Source of the DNA: Taeniopygia guttata | Lineage: Eukaryota; Chordata; Aves; Passeriformes; Estrildidae | Assembly: GCF_048771995.1 (NCBI RefSeq) | Contig: NC_133024.1 | Coordinates: 114,853,501-114,917,500, forward strand | Length of the DNA: 64,000 nt | Reading direction: 5' to 3' | Shown here: piece after piece, positions 14,216 to 26,400 of the stretch | Numbering within the stretch: position 1 is the stretch's first letter | Layout of the letters: each line of letters begins with the position of its first letter | Notes under the pieces: model-generated | The model's database searches: none | The model's input: only the letters and a program-made list of their open reading frames with translations | Told to the model about the DNA's origin: nothing | Made by a program: the position numbers and the translations under genes

Positions 14216-14560
14216 GCGGGGATGCCCCGTGAGGAGGGAGCGCCCCGCCATTTTGCGGATAGGCGCACACGGCCGCGGGCCGCCCCCCGCGCCCCGAGCC
14301 CGGCGGGGGCAGCGGCAGCGCCGGGACACCGGGAGCTCCGGGACACCGGCAGCCGCACACCCGAGCGAGCCGCGGCCGCCGGCAGCGCGGCTCGGTGACT
14401 TACTGTGCTCCAGAGAGGACTCGAGGGTGGGAGAAAATCTTCCGGAAATACCGCAAAGCGAGCACCGCGCAGGGAGGAGCGACGGAAATCTGTGGGCTAT
14501 GTCTCGATGGGGGTATCCGAGTTTCCTTTAGCACAGACATCCCGCAAGTCTAGGGCGGGT
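14200..14560 (-). promoter_or_regulatory. GART: CpG-rich candidate GART promoter and noncoding first exon
   Basis: The block is sharply GC- and CpG-rich between AT-rich or minisatellite DNA. On the minus strand it has a palindromic ETS core TTCCGGAA at 14440-14447, a strong splice donor (GTAAGT, 14403 down to 14398) after an exon-like end CTGGAGCACA, and further on a YY1-like CAAAATGGCG (14255-14246), an orientation usual for sites near or downstream of a start site. Together these point to minus-strand transcription starting near 14.43-14.5 kb and splicing into the GART coding exon at 4540. In human, as I recall, the GART and SON 5' ends nearly coincide; here the two CpG blocks are about 2.5 kb apart. 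The assignment is inferred, not shown by transcript data. Confidence 0.5.
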
Positions 14561-16400
14561 GGGGAAGGGAGAGAGGAGACCGAAAGACCTTAGGGATGCG
14601 TAGGTTGTTTTTACTTTATCCATCGCCTCAGGGGCTGAGGGGGGCGGTCTGTGAGGGCTGTGCAAAGGTGGATTTTATCTCTACATCCCTTGAAATACCA
14701 CATAGGAGCAACTCAGTTTGTCCCACATTTGAACTTCTTGCTTTATGAAACCAAAGAGTATTGGGCAACGTTTAGTCTAATTTAGCATTACAGTTGTGCT
14801 ACAATACTGTTTCTTGCCCTGATTTTTAAAAGTGTTTTCTTTTTTGAAAGTTTTAAAGTTCTCATAAAACTTCTTTAGCCTTCTGATAATGTTTACATAT
14901 TTGAGAGTTGAAGTTCCTACACAATTTCATGCATAAATAGAATAGTTTATGTATTTGTGGGTGGAGAGAAATGACTGATTGATCTTTAGACCAGTGTGGT
15001 TGGAAAGGTAGTAATTCCATCCTCCAATCCAAAACAGTCACCTTTGGAATTCTATAAATACCACATGTTTGAATAAAACTAGCGCTTTTTCTCTTTTGAA
15101 CTTACCGAGCTTCTGTGTACTCATTTTGTCTCCAATAGGGACAATTGTTAATTAAAACAAGATTTGATCCACAGTTTTTCTCCCTTCAAGAGCTATAATG
15201 TGAGAACATCACTGGTTTTTGTAAAATATCTTAGGAAATAAGGTTTAATGTTATTTTTTGCATATTTAAGCACACCCCAGACCAGACTCCTGCTTTGAAA
15301 GGGAAGAGTTGCACGAATAAATGCTCTAAGTAGTATTGATGATAGTAGCAGAACTACTATTAGTAATGTCATACTAATGTCATACTAATGTTACTAACTG
15401 AGCAGTACCAGCAACAATCACTGGTCTTGATGAAAGTAAAATATTTAATTAATCTGAAAACCATTTGACAGTGAAACTGAATAAAAGTGTTTAAATAAAG
15501 GGAGTTTATTCAGCAAGCAGAGATGGAGAGAGCAAGAACAATTATTTTCCGGTAGGGCTGTGGATCCTCATGTGTACGAGGAATGACTTTCTGTAATTAT
15601 CACATTTGTTTTCTTCTGTGGAGTCAGAGGGAAACATTCAGCACACACTAAAGTCCTTCTCTGGCCTTTTTGGGGCACCTTTTTTCATGTTTTTGACATG
15701 CCTGGTTGAGACAAGGCCATTTGCATCAGCTGAACCTAAATATATCTGAAATTGTTCAACTGAAACATTTTCAGTCTTTATTTTGATATCAAAAATTACA
15801 TTGTGTTCTACCAGTAAATCTAACATATATATTAATGTGTGCATGGCATGAACAAGTAAAAGGACTTCTTAAGTGTAACTACTTTATATTTTAAGTGGAA
15901 TAAAGCAAGCATGACAAAAACGTAAGCAAATTGATCCAAGTCAGTGATTGATTTTTTTTTTTCTCCAGTGTCAGTATTAAGGCACATCTGCAGGACAGTA
16001 AAGAATGATGCTGCTTTTAAGGGGTCTTTCAAGTGATTATGAAACTATTGACGGTGAAAATTTTTACACCCTAGCAGTAATTAAACAGTTTTACTTGGGG
16101 ATGCCACTCACTAGATCAGGTTTGGAGGTATTTTAAATTTATTTCAGGCCAACTAACTCCTCTAAGTTACTGCTACAGAAACTGTGGTGGGGGGGATAGT
16201 CTTCGATAGGATTTTTCGTTTTTACAGCCTGTTTGAACACCCATATGATTAAATTTTGATTTGATTAGAGCATCAGGGGCAGCAATGAAGGGGTCCCTAA
16301 TGCGGCTGTACTCTGGACAAACTCATTTCGGTGCATTCCACCACCGCCAGAAAATCTCCGACTTCCCAGGCGGGCAAAAGGCGCACTTTATTTACCCACC
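14561..16400. other. AT-rich spacer without recognised gene
   Basis: AT-rich unique DNA between the two CpG blocks. Two adjoining 66-68-codon minus-strand frames at 15638-16032 have no start context or splice framework that I can support and resemble no family I know. A polypyrimidine tract plus AG near 15955-15969 on the plus strand looks like an acceptor but lacks a partner exon. Confidence 0.5.
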
Positions 16401-16704
16401 TCCCTTCGGTTCCCCCCCTTTGTTCCTTTAATTTTCGCGGCCCCGCTGCCAGCCCCCGGAGCACATGTGCGTGTCACCGCCGGGCGGAGGGGGAGGGAGG
16501 GAGCGCGGGCGGGCGCCTCTCGCATGGAGCCGGGGCTGAGGGCCCCGTGGTGATGCAGCAGCGGCAGCGGCAGCAGCACCGCCCGTGTGCGGGCAGATCC
16601 CCCTGAGAGCCGCCGCCCGCCCGCCTGGAGCACACGCGGGGCTCGGCCCCGCTCCATGGGCACCGATGGAATCTCTCCCGATCGCAGCCGCGCCTCAGCC
16701 CGCC

Positions 16705-16718
16705 ATGGCCTCGGCCGG
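16705..16718 (+). other. SON: Possible alternative SON first coding exon
   Basis: An ATG in strong context (gccATGG) opens a five-codon reading (MASAG) ending at 16718 against a good donor GTAAGC (16719-16724). The exon would end in phase 2, the phase at which SON exon 2 (18057) begins, so splicing would give MASAG followed by ANVEGQ and the rest of SON. It would replace the 28-residue N-terminus. Phase agreement alone has a one-in-three chance, and upstream ATGs exist (16656 and 16665), so this is weak. Confidence 0.25.
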
Positions 16719-17318
16719 GTAAGCAGCGGCCGCCGCGGGGACTCCGGCGGCGCCGGGGAAGGCTGTGCGGGAGCGCGGGGGACGGGACCGGCGGTGGTGG
16801 ACACCGCGGTGCTTTCCCTGCCCTCGGCGGGGCCGCGGGGGCTCGGACGCGGCGTACGGGACGCCAGAGGGGCCGCGAGTGGCGGCGGCGGGGCGGTGTG
16901 TCTGTGTGGGGAAGGGTCTGGGCGAGGCGGCGGTGTGGGCGCGGAGCGCCGAGGACTGGTTTAGTGCTTTCATCGGGGGACGGGGACACGCTCGGGGCGG
17001 CTTTGCCGGTGGTGGCGGCGGCGGGCGCGGAGCGCGGGGGGGCGGCGGGAGCGCCACAACATGGCGGCGGCGGCTGAGGGGACACGAGACCTTCCTCCCC
17101 CCCCCCGCGGAACCCGCCGCTGCTCTATGGCCCATGCGCCGCGCTAGAGCGGCCGTTCGCAGCCACACGCCGCCTCGGCCAATGGCGAGAGGGCTTACAG
17201 AAGACGCAGCCAATCGCGACGGGGCTTACAGCGAGGACGTCAGCGCGCGCCCGGGGCCGCGGTGCGCTGTGGGATACTGGAGGCCTCGCGTCGGGGCAGG
17301 AAGGAAGGGGGGGGTGTC

Positions 17319-17404
17319 ATGGCGACGAATATCGAGGAGATCCTTCGGTCCTTTGTGGTCAGCAAATTCCGGGAGATCCAGGAGGAGCAGCAGCAGCACG
17401 GCGG
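17319..17404 (+). CDS. SON: SON exon 1 (coding part)
   Basis: ATG at 17319 (context gtcATGG, without a purine at -3) gives MATNIEEILRSFVVSKFREI and then QEEQQQHG, matching the human start. It ends in phase 2 at donor GTAACG. Confidence 0.95.
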
Positions 17405-20400
17405 GTAACGGGGCGGTGGGGAGCGGCGGGGAAGGGCGCGGGGCGGAAAGAGATGGGCCGCGGCCTGAGGGTCGTGTCGGCGGCAACATGGCGGGGCCGG
17501 GGGGGTCGCGGCCGTGCGGGCGCCCTGAGGGACGCACGGCCCGGGGGCCGGGAGAAAACGGTGGTGGGACGCGACCACTCGCTCTCTTCTCGGTTTCGGT
17601 GCTGTCTTCCCGTAGGGACAGGCGCCTGTATGGTGTGTCTGATTTACGGCTAAATTTGCCGAGTTTTTTCTCGTAAAAGAAGGAAAACCTTGGAAAGAGC
17701 AAGGAAAAGCTGGAAGAGAGCGCATTATGTGTATTTATTTTGTGGAGGAAACCCCTATAAGGTCGTACGAGCACGGGGCATGTGGCACATTCCAGAATGT
17801 GTTTTTTTTTTTTCTTTGCGTCTCAACCTCAGCAGTCGCAGAGTGTCGGGGCTAAATAAGTGAGAATTAATCCAAAGGCAGATTTTCCCTAAGAGCACGC
17901 CCTTTTCAGGAGGCTTGAATACTGGTCTGAAGAGTCGGGTATAATAAATGTATGTAAACGATAAAAAAATGCTCGAAAAAGGGCTTAAAACCGCTTGTAT
18001 TAAATTGATTTTTTAAATTATTTTTTTGTTGTTGTTTTTTTTTCCCCTTTGGTTAGTGCAAATGTGGAAGGCCAGCCCAATGGTGACACGATCCCAGCTG
18101 AGCAAGCCGGGCCTTCCGAAGCCTCTGGAGCTGCTGGGAGTTGTCAGAGTGATCAGATAGTGCAGAAAATAGAGGAAGTGCTCTCCGGAGCCCTCGGGAC
18201 AGAGCTGCAGTGCAACCCAGGTAATAAAACTCCCTCTGGCAAATCTGTTCTTGGTAAGAGGGCTGTGACTGTGCCTAAAATCAAATCAATTTCATAGAGA
18301 TGAAAATGTGCTTCCTGGAGCTGCTCCTCTGGCAAGTTGTGTGTTTGTTGTGAATTGTTAAATATTTTCTCTGCTTGATTTTACATCCAGAAGTGGCCAG
18401 AGAAAGAAATAATTTAAAAATTGAGCTGGTTATATGTAAGCATTGCTATGGGGAGAAGTTGGAGTTTTTTCTTTCCAGTTCTGAAAGAGATAAATATTTT
18501 CCATATGTGTATATATACATTTCTATAAATTCTGAATTATTTTATATATATCTACTCCAGGGTCACTGAAGTTTTCTTAATGCCAAAGCTGATGCTGATA
18601 GAAGCAGTTTCTGCTTTGGGTTGGTTTTCAAGATTATTTTGAAAGAATATTTATTACAAAACAGATCTGTGATGAACTACTGTTCAGTCAAAAGATTATT
18701 TTCTTTTTTTAAAGTGTAGATATTTATATTGCAGGCTTGCAAAGGGATTTTTATGTGCCTGTCTCAGATCTTCAGTAAATTACTAGATTTTTTAAGGCTA
18801 AAAAGTCACATCTGAGTATTTCCTCTTGTGGGATTGGTCCTTGCTGTAAAATTTCTGGCTGTGGAGGGTTGGTGAGCTGCTGAAGGCTGTAATTACTGCA
18901 TTTCCCATTTTTGGGAATTCAGACACAGGTGGCTGCAGTGCTGGGTGAGTACAGTTCCAGAGGCAGCACAGAAAAGCAGAGATTCTGCGGCAGGATTTTG
19001 GGATTGCTCTGGGGCTTTTTGCTCAGTGGTTTGTGTACTTTGAGCATTTTCAAGTTTTTAATTTATGCTCTGTGAGCAGCACTTCAGGCTGACATGGGGA
19101 GGTTTGGATAGGTTCTTGGTAGGTTGGTGGTTTTTGTTGGGTTTGTTTGGTGATGTGATTTTTATTTTTTGTTTCTCTTGCGTGGAGGACTGAGGCAAGG
19201 TCACATGGTAATAAAGAAGTGAGAGTTGTTAACTTGGAAGTTAATAAACTTTCCTGTGGCAAATGTTCCCACGGTCCATCTCGAAAAAGGAGTTGGCAAG
19301 AGGCATTATCTGATTATCTGAATCTAATTAATTATCTTTGCAGAAAAGTTCATTTTATAGAACCCCAGAATATCCTCAGCTGGAGGGACCCCCAGGGATC
19401 CCCCAGTGCCAGACCCCCACCAGCCCCAGCCTGGGCATCCCTGGCAGCGCTGGCCAAAGGCTCCTGCAGCTCTGGCAGCCTCGGGGCCGTGCCCATTCCC
19501 TGGGCAGTGCCAGCACCTCTGGGGAAGAGCCTTTCCCTGGTTCCAGCCTGAGCTGCCCTGGCCCAGCCCCAGGCGCTCCCTGGTGCTGTCCCTGGCCCAG
19601 AGCAGAGCTCGGAGCTGTCCCTGCGCTGCCCCTCGGGAGGAGCTGCAGCCCCGGGGAGCTCTGACCTCAGGCTGCTCCAGGCTGAGCTGCCCCAGGGACC
19701 TCGGGGGGACCTTCCCCACCTCGTGTCCCTCCTGGTTGCCAGGGCACTGCGTACTCAGCTCCAGCTGGCCATGGACCAGGACCCCCAGGGCCCTTCCCAC
19801 AGCCAGGATTGCCCAGTCCAGCAGCTCCCCTGTTAAACTCCCCACGGATGGGGATTGCCAATCTCTGTGATTTGTTGAGGTCTTTCTGCAGGGCTTCTCT
19901 GCCCTCAAGAGGACCAACAGCTCCTCCCCGTTTATTGTCCTCAGCAGACTAATTATCCCTTTGAGTCTTGTGTCCAGGTTGTTAGTGAACTGGGCGGAGA
20001 ATGGAGCCCTGCAGAACCCCACTAGTGACTGGTGTCTGCCCCATGTCGCCCCAGTCACTGCCAACATTGGTTGCTCACCCACTGAGTAACGCAGTTCTCC
20101 AGCTGTGGGCTGGACATTTTGTCCATAAATTTGACTCTGCTTCACTCAATGCATTCACAGCAGTGTTGGTGCAAAAACTATTTCTAAGTTGCTTATCCCG
20201 TAAATATGTATCTGGTGTACTTGTTGTGGAATCCCAAGTCACATTCATTTAACAGTGGTGTAAGTACCAAATGCTTTTGCAAGATTTTGGAGACTGGAAA
20301 ATAGTGAGCTTTGGGATCGCGGATTCTGATTGGAGGGTCTGTGTTGCTGCCCTGGCCTGTATAAATACAGTCATTGAAAGGAACATGTAAACAGACTCCA

Positions 20401-23400
20401 ACATACAGCTCATATTTCAGCAGAAATCCCAGCAAATTGCCTTTAACATAAAGTGCCTTTCCCCTGAAAACATGGCACTAGGGCTCCAGAAGGGCAAGAA
20501 CCTAACAAAGGTTAAATCCAGAGGGAGGTGAGGTACAGAATTAAAAGGTGGTGATGGAAACCCCGGACTCCCTCTTTCCCTTCCCCATCAGTGATTTGCT
20601 TGTCCCCAGAGTCATCTGATTTTGTTACTTTACTGGTGGAAGCAAACACTCAAACACTCTCAGAGGACCATGCAGCTTTGCGGCTGCAGTCCTGCCTGTC
20701 CCAGCAGCTGTTCCTCCTGCAGTGCCTTAAATTTGGTTGTGGATTGGGGACATAAATGCTCTTTTCCTGAACTTGTTAGACCCTAGTGAGTAACTTGGTC
20801 AGTAAATACCCAGGGCATTTCTAACACAACAGCAACACTGGACTCACTGGGGGGGGTTAAAACACAGCAGGGGAGAGTGGCTGCTCAGGTCTTGTAGCAT
20901 AAATCCCCACTTTGGTAATTTGTTTGGAAAATGGAAATTTTTGTTTATCTTCCATGTGCAGTGCTGGGAGTTTGAAAGCACATTCCCAGCCTCCTGTTAG
21001 AATGTGCTGCCCCACTGAATGTGGGTGGAGGGACATCCAGCCCATCTGCCCTGCTCAGGTGAGAGCCCACCTGCAGAGCTGCCCCAGCCCTGCCCCAGCA
21101 CAGGAGGAGCTGGAGCTGCTGCAGAGAGCCCAGAGGAGGCTCCAGGATGAGCAGAGGGATGGAGCAGCTCTGCTGGGAGGAAAGGCTGGCACAGCTGGGA
21201 TTGTTCCCCTGCACAGGAGAAGCTTTGGGCTGAGCTCAGGGTGGCCTTGCAGGGCCTGGAGGAGCCCCAGGAAACCTGGAGAGAGACAATTTCCAGGGCA
21301 TGGAGGGACAGGACACAAGGGAGTCATAAAGTGGTTTGGATTGGAAGAGGACCTTGTATTTTGTTCCAAACCCTCTGACATGAGCAGGGTCACCTTCCAC
21401 TATCCGGGGTTATTCCAAAGCCTGTCAAGTCTGGCCTTGAACACCTCCAGGGATAGGACAGCTTTCCTGGGCAACCTGTGCCAGGGCATCACCTCCCTCA
21501 CAGGGCAGAATTTTTTCCTAAGATCTAATCTAACCCTAATTTCCCTAGTTTTGAACCCACTGTTCCTTTTCCTGTCACTCCAGGCTCTTGTCAACAGTCT
21601 TGCACCACCTTTACTGTACTGGAGGGTCATGGTTAGGTCACCTGAAGTCTCTCCAGGCTTAACAATCCATGTTGTGCCAGCCTTTCCTCCCAGCAGAGCT
21701 GCTCCATCCCTCTGCTCATCCTGGAGCCTCCTCTGGGCTCTCTGCAGCAGCTCCAGCTCCTCCCTGAGCTGGGCTCAGGGCTGGGGCAGCTCTGCAGGTG
21801 GGCTCCCACCTGTGGGGCACAGGGGCACAATCCCAGTCCCAATCCCAATCCTGATCCCCAGCTGGGACTCAGCCCAGGGCACGGGGGGCTCTGGGCTGGG
21901 GCAGGTCCAGCTCTCCCAGGGCTGCTCCATCTGCTCTTCCCAGCCTGGATTGATCCCAGGGGTTGTCCCAACCCAAGTGCAGCCTCTGGCCTTGTTAAAC
22001 CTCAGCAGATTCCCATGGGGCCCTTCTGGAGCTGGTCCAGATCCCTCTGGATGGCCTCATCCTTTAGAGGTGTCACCTGCACCTGCAGCTTGGTGTCACC
22101 TGCAAACCTGCTGAGGGTGCTTGGTGTCACCTGCAAACCTGCTGATCCTCCTGTCATTAATTAAGATATTAAGTAACACTGATTCATTAACAAAGCTATT
22201 AAGTAACATTGGTCTCAATATGGACTCCTGAGGGCCACCACGGGTCACCGATATCCGTCAGGACTTAAGACTTTTGACCACTGTCCTCTGGATGTGACCA
22301 TCCAAACAACTGCTAATGCACCTGACAGTGCACCTGTCAAAGTCTTCATTCCAGTTTGAAGAGAAGAATGTTGTGTGGGCACTGGGTCAAATACATTACA
22401 GAAGCCCAGATAAATGCCATGTGTAGCTCTTCCCTTACCCACTGATGTGGTCAGTCCACCACAGGTGGTCAGACAGGATTTTCCCTTTGTGAAGCCATGC
22501 TGGTTGTTTCAAATCACTTCCCTGTCCTCCATGTGCTTTAGCAGAGCTTCTAGGAGGATCTGTTCCATGATCTTTCCAGCACAGAGAGGTGTGACTGACA
22601 GGGTGGTAATTCCTGGAATCATCCTCTATTTCCTTCTTCAGGGCAATGGCATTTCATTGCCATAGGGCAAGGTTAGATCATGCATTAGGAGAAGAGTCTT
22701 CCTGATTAGAGTGGGCAGGCCCTGGCACAGGGTGCCCAGAGCAGCTGGGGCTGCCCCTGGATCCCTGGCAGTGCCCAAGGCCAGGTTGGACACTGGGGCT
22801 GGAGCAGCCTGGGACAGTGGGAGATGTCCCTGCCCACAGCAGGGAGTGGAACAAGATGAGCTTTCAGGTCCCTCCCAACCTAAACTGTTCCATGACTATG
22901 ATACTACTTGGAAAGAGCTGGGTTCCCTCTGGACTTCTGAGCTGACAAGATTTGTGTAATTTTTTGAAAGAAGTGTTGTTTAAAGTAACTCTGAGAGGAA
23001 GGAAAGAGACCTGGAAAAGACGTGTGTGTTGCTTGTGTGTGGTAGTTCAGTGAATTGGGCATGATTTGCAACTTTAATTGTTTTGTACCTCTGTCCATGT
23101 ACTTCACAACTACTCTGAAATAATTTTTTGTATGCAGTCTTACAAATGTTTACAAGGTAAATGTCATTTTTTCTAGATGTAGACAAAAATACTGTGAAAA
23201 ATAGTACTCAGTCTACGAAAAGGAGCTCTACTGGTGAAGATGAAATTCCTAGGAAAAAAGCAAAGAAAAACAAGAAGCACAAAAGCAAGAAGAAGAAGAA
23301 AAAGAAGAAGAAAAGAAAGAAAGAGAAAAAGCATAAAAAGCAACCAAAGGAATCCAAGTTGAGTGCACGTCCTGGAGAACCTGCAGGCGTGCAGACGGCC

Positions 23401-26400
23401 CCTCTCTTGGTGCCAGAGCAGAGCAGCTCCCAACTGAATGTACAGCATGGAGTGCTTGCAGATGCAAACCTGGCTGGCCACGTGCAGCCAGAACTGTGCT
23501 CAAAACCAGCTGAGGGGCTTGATAATCAAGCTTTAGGACTTGTTTCTCATTCAGTGACTGATTCTCAGCAAACTGCAGAAAATCTTGGAAGTGTGGAGGG
23601 GACTTTGTGTGCAGCAAATCCTCCATTTAATTTAGAAAGCATCCAGTCTAATATAGCAGAAAATACTAGTATAGCTCAAACTAGAATTTGCACTAGTGAA
23701 GAACAAATTCAACAATCTCATGAAAATATTTATCCTGTAGCTGTTAATGCCAGTGTTGTTGATACTGGAATTTATACTTGTTCCAGCATCCCATCTGGAA
23801 TTGTCAGTAAATTGGAGATTCAGAAAGATTCAGTAGAAGCACTAGGAGGTACAGAAGTTACTCTGAAATCTCAAGGCATTGGGGAAGTAAAAGCATCAGA
23901 TGCAGCTCTTGAGCCTGAGACCATGGAGGTGTTGACTTACTCTGAAGCATCTCATCAGTCTGTGTCTCAGAGGGCAGCACAGGGATTGGACACAGCTTCA
24001 GAATCTGTTTCCTTGGCAAGTGATGTGACAACAACCCCTACACCTGCAAATTGGGCACATCCAAGTGCTGTGGCTGGGCAAGAAGTGAAAATTCCAGAAA
24101 CAACTGAAAAATCTCTGCACATGGGAAATGTGAGAAGTGTGGAGAGACCCTTGGAGCTGGGGGGTGCGAGCAGAACTTCGGAGCCATCCCTGCAGCCCTC
24201 AGTTATATCTGGGAGTTTGAGCATGATGCAGGGCAGTCCCATGGAGGCTTCCAGTGTTCTGAAAGCAGGTGTACCTTTGCAACATCCTTTGACAGTATCT
24301 GCAGCCACCCCTGTGACCCATGTGGAAATAAGTGCCAAAACACCTCCAGGACCAGGAGCTGTTACAAAAATGAAGGATACGGAACCAGCTATGGGAAGTG
24401 TGAAAGCTTTAGAAACAACCATGGAACCTGTGAGTGTTGTAGCAAAGGATGTCAGAGCAGCTCATGAAAGTCTGCAAGGCAAAAGTGTGGAAGGTACCAC
24501 TGGTTCTGCAACAGCACTGGGTGCATCAGGAATGTTCCTACAACATGGCGTCTTGGCAGAAACAAGGAGTGTAGACAGAACCCAGGGATCTGCACTTCCA
24601 GCAGGACTGACGGGTATGAACATTGTTGCAGAGGCAAAAGGATTAGGAACAACTTCAGAACCCGCAGCAGTTGTACAGACCTTTGTTCCCCAAACAGCTC
24701 CAGAAGTCCAGATGGCAGAGGGTTTTAGGAGTCCACAAGCAAGAGATTCAGAAGGTACTTCATTGCTGAGAGAATCAAGACCTGAGAGTGAATCACATGT
24801 GAGAGGTTTGGCAGCTTCCCTGTCTTTGCAGAAGGAAAACACACAAGGTGCAGGAGGAGTCCTGACACCAGCAGCTGTGGTGGAAGCAAAAACTTTTACA
24901 ACAGCTTCGATGTCCTTACAAGTAGAAGGTGTGAAAGCTTCAGAAGAAGCTATGCATTGTGGGACTGTTACAAGTCCAAGACTTCCTGCCTTAGAAAGGA
25001 CTCCTGAACCTGTGGTTGCAAGTGACAGCGTGAAACCAGTGAGAGAGGCTGAGGCCTCAGCAGGGGTGATGCCATGGCAAGCCACAGCAGAGAGAGAACC
25101 TCTCCATGCAAGCCAAACAGAGAGTTCCATCATTGCCCAATCGCAGCTCATGACACACACCAGGCCCTCACAACCTGAGGTGCTGAGGAAGAGAAAGGAT
25201 TCAGAGCACATCCCAGAAGCAGAGACAAGGAGCAGAGAAGCAATCCTGGGAACTGTGCAGACCTCAGAAACCAGTTCAGAATCTATTCAGGAACAAATAG
25301 TAGGTCATTCAGCAGCTGTATTGGAGTCTTTGCCCAGAGTGGAAGAAAACAGAATGGCATCAGGAGTACTGACAGAATTGCCAGATATGCAAACTCAGGG
25401 ATCTGCTGTAGAACATGAAATGGCAGCAAGGAGGACCAGCGCACAAGGAAATGAGCTCTTGGAAATGGAGAAAGCAAAATATCTGGAGCCAGCATCAGAA
25501 GCTGGAGGAATGAGGTGGCCGGAGAGCATGAAAGAGTCTGCAACAGTAGAGGTGAAAGGTTCTGAAACAGGTGAAGGGCCTGAGGTACCCGTGGGTGATG
25601 CTTCAGCAGCTGTTCCAGAAAACTTGCATGCTGAAAAGCAACAAGATCTTCAAGTAGAACCTGCTACAGAATGGAAGAGTTCAGAAGAGACTCCAGAAAT
25701 CCTGGGTGCTTCTGAAGCAGTTCCAAAGACAGGGGATGTGAAAGGCCTGGAAACCACACTGGAGCATGAAGTGACAGCTGAGGTACAATATGTAGAAGGA
25801 GCACAGAGTCAACAGGTGGAGGATATGGTAATTGAGAAGAAAGATGCAGAGCAGACTCAAACATCTGAGCCTTTAGTAGCAGAAACAGTTTTTAGTTCTT
25901 CACATGCAGCAGAGGATGAAGTTTCAGCAGAGACTCCTGTAGCAGAAACACGAGATTTGGAAACAGCACCTCAGACTGATGTAGAGCTGAAAGATGGAGA
26001 AGCAGCTGTAGGGTTGGAGGCAGAGACAAAAGATTTGGAAGCAGCTCCAGTACCTGAGACTGATACAGAAGCAGGTCCAGAACCTATAGAGGAAGGCCAG
26101 TTGGAAGACACTCCAGAGGCTGAGGATATCAAAGAAGCAACTCCTGAAGAGGACTCGGAGAAAAGAGACTCGGAAACATCCGATGTTCAACCTGATGTGG
26201 CGGCACGAATGAAGGAGACTCTCATGAGGCTTGAGAATGTTATTGAAAAAAGTAGTCATAGAACCAGTGAGAAAAAACATGATTCAAAGAAACAGAAAAG
26301 GAGCCGTTCCAAGTCTCAGTCCAGGTCTAGGAAGCGGAAGAAAAAATCAAGATCACGTTCTACTTCCAGGCGTTTGACCTCTAAAAGAGCACGTTCTAGG

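Larger units (their letters stand above)
16400..17560 (+). promoter_or_regulatory. SON: SON CpG island and promoter
   Basis: Very GC- and CpG-rich, lacking a TATA box. Two CCAAT boxes (17179-17183 and 17210-17214) lie 31 bp apart, about three helical turns, the usual spacing for paired NF-Y sites. A CRE-like GACGTCA follows at 17236-17242, 77 bp before the SON start codon. YY1-like CAACATGGCGG motifs lie at about 17058 and 17483 (the latter in intron 1). The start site is probably within about 17240-17315. In other vertebrates this region also drives GART divergently. Confidence 0.8.

Noticed and set aside
12809-14329. Minus-strand frames rich in HG, SWHP and MAW repeats
   Set aside because: Product of the minisatellite: open in more than one frame, all repeat-derived.
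15638-16032. Two adjoining 66-68-codon minus-strand frames between GART and SON
   Set aside because: AT-rich DNA opens such frames by chance; no recognised family and no exon signals linking them.
16765-17676. 303-codon plus-strand frame across the SON CpG island
   Set aside because: GC-rich DNA lacks stops; it overlaps SON exon 1 in a different frame and has no family resemblance.
20912-22114. 400-codon plus-strand frame in SON intron 2
   Set aside because: It lies across CR1 fragments in both orientations; it is repeat-derived and not a CR1 protein frame.
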